A stretch of DNA of 6,896 nt, from positions 1 through 6,896 of the forward strand of contig CAKZJM010000404.1 of assembly GCA_936943315.1 (NCBI GenBank), written 5' to 3'. Below the pieces are notes generated by a model. The model saw nothing but the letters and a program-made list of their open reading frames with translations. It was not told the DNA's origin and searched no databases. This document shows, in pieces, positions 6,425-6,896 of this stretch. Numbering within the stretch: position 1 is the stretch's first letter; the number at the start of each line of letters is the position of its first letter. Both the position numbers and the translations under genes were made by a program. The stretch comes from an uncultured Methylophilus sp. GTDB lineage: Bacteria; Pseudomonadota; Gammaproteobacteria; Burkholderiales; Methylophilaceae.

Positions 6425-6896
6425 ATGGCGAGAGATGCTTTGACAGACAATGAACTGTTGCTCAAGAAAACGGCCCGCAGGCGCTTAGTTGGCGCCATTA
6501 CCCTGGTGGTTTTGATGTTGATTGTCTTGCCTTTTGTGCTTAAAGACAGAGTGGTCGACTCCAGTCATGACAATGTTGAAATTACGGTGGTCAATCGCCA
6601 GGCAAACCGCGAACCTATCCTTGAACTGCCAGATGATGAAGTGGTGATTGATAACGAGATTGCGCCTGCTGCGAATACGCCCTCGCCAGTGGCCCCTTCA
6701 ACCACAGAAAAGGCTGAGGCACGTGTTGAAGACTCAGCCGCAGCTACACACACCGTCGCAGCAGAACCTCAAAAATCCGCTAAGATCGAAGCCCCCAAGG
6801 CAACGAATCCTGCAGAAGCACCGGCTGCTAAACCTGCAATCGTTGAACCCAAAGTTGAACCCAAAGTTGAACCCAAAGTTGAACCCAAAGTTGAAC
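6425..6896 (+). CDS. DedD-like SPOR-family membrane protein, N-terminal part (3' end outside window)
   Basis: The frame is open from ATG 6425 to the window end, giving 157 codons; in-frame stops at 6398 and 6407 exclude an earlier start. Residues 1-20 are charged with K14-K15 and R18-R19-R20, followed by one membrane segment at about 21-39 (LVGAITLVVLMLIVLPFVLK). This is a type II topology with a cytoplasmic N-terminus and a periplasmic remainder. Residues ~75-157 are an Ala/Pro/Glu/Lys-rich low-complexity linker ending in VEPK repeats. The stretch ELLLKKTARRRLVGAI and the position just after folC match the DedD/SPOR proteins, which in E. coli sit between folC and cvpA and bind denuded septal peptidoglycan during division. 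The diagnostic SPOR domain would lie beyond the right edge, so the family call rests on the N-terminus, linker and context. No strong Shine-Dalgarno site is seen. Confidence 0.85.
   Translation, partial: MARDALTDNELLLKKTARRRLVGAITLVVLMLIVLPFVLKDRVVDSSHDNVEITVVNRQANREPILELPDDEVVIDNEIAPAANTPSPVAPSTTEKAEARVEDSAAATHTVAAEPQKSAKIEAPKATNPAEAPAAKPAIVEPKVEPKVEPKVEPKVE
6842..6896 (+). repeat. 12-bp in-frame tandem repeat encoding Val-Glu-Pro-Lys
   Basis: The unit GTTGAACCCAAA is repeated perfectly four times (6842-6889) plus seven bases of a fifth copy at the window edge, so the full array may be longer. The length is a multiple of three, so gain or loss of a unit keeps the reading frame. It encodes VEPK repeats in the periplasmic linker of the DedD-like protein. 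The perfect DNA identity, including synonymous positions, indicates recent expansion or slippage. Confidence 0.95.

Overview
The window is an ordinary, densely packed stretch of a proteobacterial chromosome with every gene on the + strand. The gene order (fimV C-terminus, truA, trpF, trpB, trpA, accD, folC, SPOR-type membrane protein) is the arrangement known from beta- and some gammaproteobacteria. The protein sequences look betaproteobacterial, and by general resemblance I would place them near the methylotrophic Methylophilaceae. That placement is inference: no rRNA or other marker gene is present to fix it.

Layout: bases 1-550 encode the acidic linker and conserved C-terminal helical domain of a FimV-like pole/pilus protein whose N-terminus lies outside the window. 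A perfect 10-bp hairpin at 552-575 closes that gene. From 630 to the right edge runs what looks like one long operon: truA (tRNA pseudouridine synthase), trpF, trpB and trpA (the last steps of tryptophan synthesis), accD (carboxyltransferase beta subunit of acetyl-CoA carboxylase), folC (folate polyglutamylation), and a membrane-anchored protein of the DedD/SPOR type that is cut by the window end. Gaps within this run are from -1 to 78 bases, and no stretch above 300 bases lacks a gene; the longest gap is the 79 bases at 551-629.

TrpF, TrpB and TrpA together convert phosphoribosyl anthranilate (after the TrpC step, not present here) to tryptophan. AccD and FolC supply malonyl-CoA and polyglutamylated folates, so the cluster mixes amino-acid, lipid and cofactor housekeeping, as is known for this conserved neighbourhood.

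I found no novel system, mobile element, CRISPR array or RNA gene. The points most worth a second look are at small scale: a strong hairpin in the unusually wide trpB-trpA gap and the absence of a Shine-Dalgarno sequence before trpA; a 12-bp in-frame tandem repeat (Val-Glu-Pro-Lys) running off the right edge; an arginine at TrpA position 132 where proline is usual; two adjacent hairpins with an alternative pairing at the end of trpF; and a possible near-leaderless promoter in front of truA.
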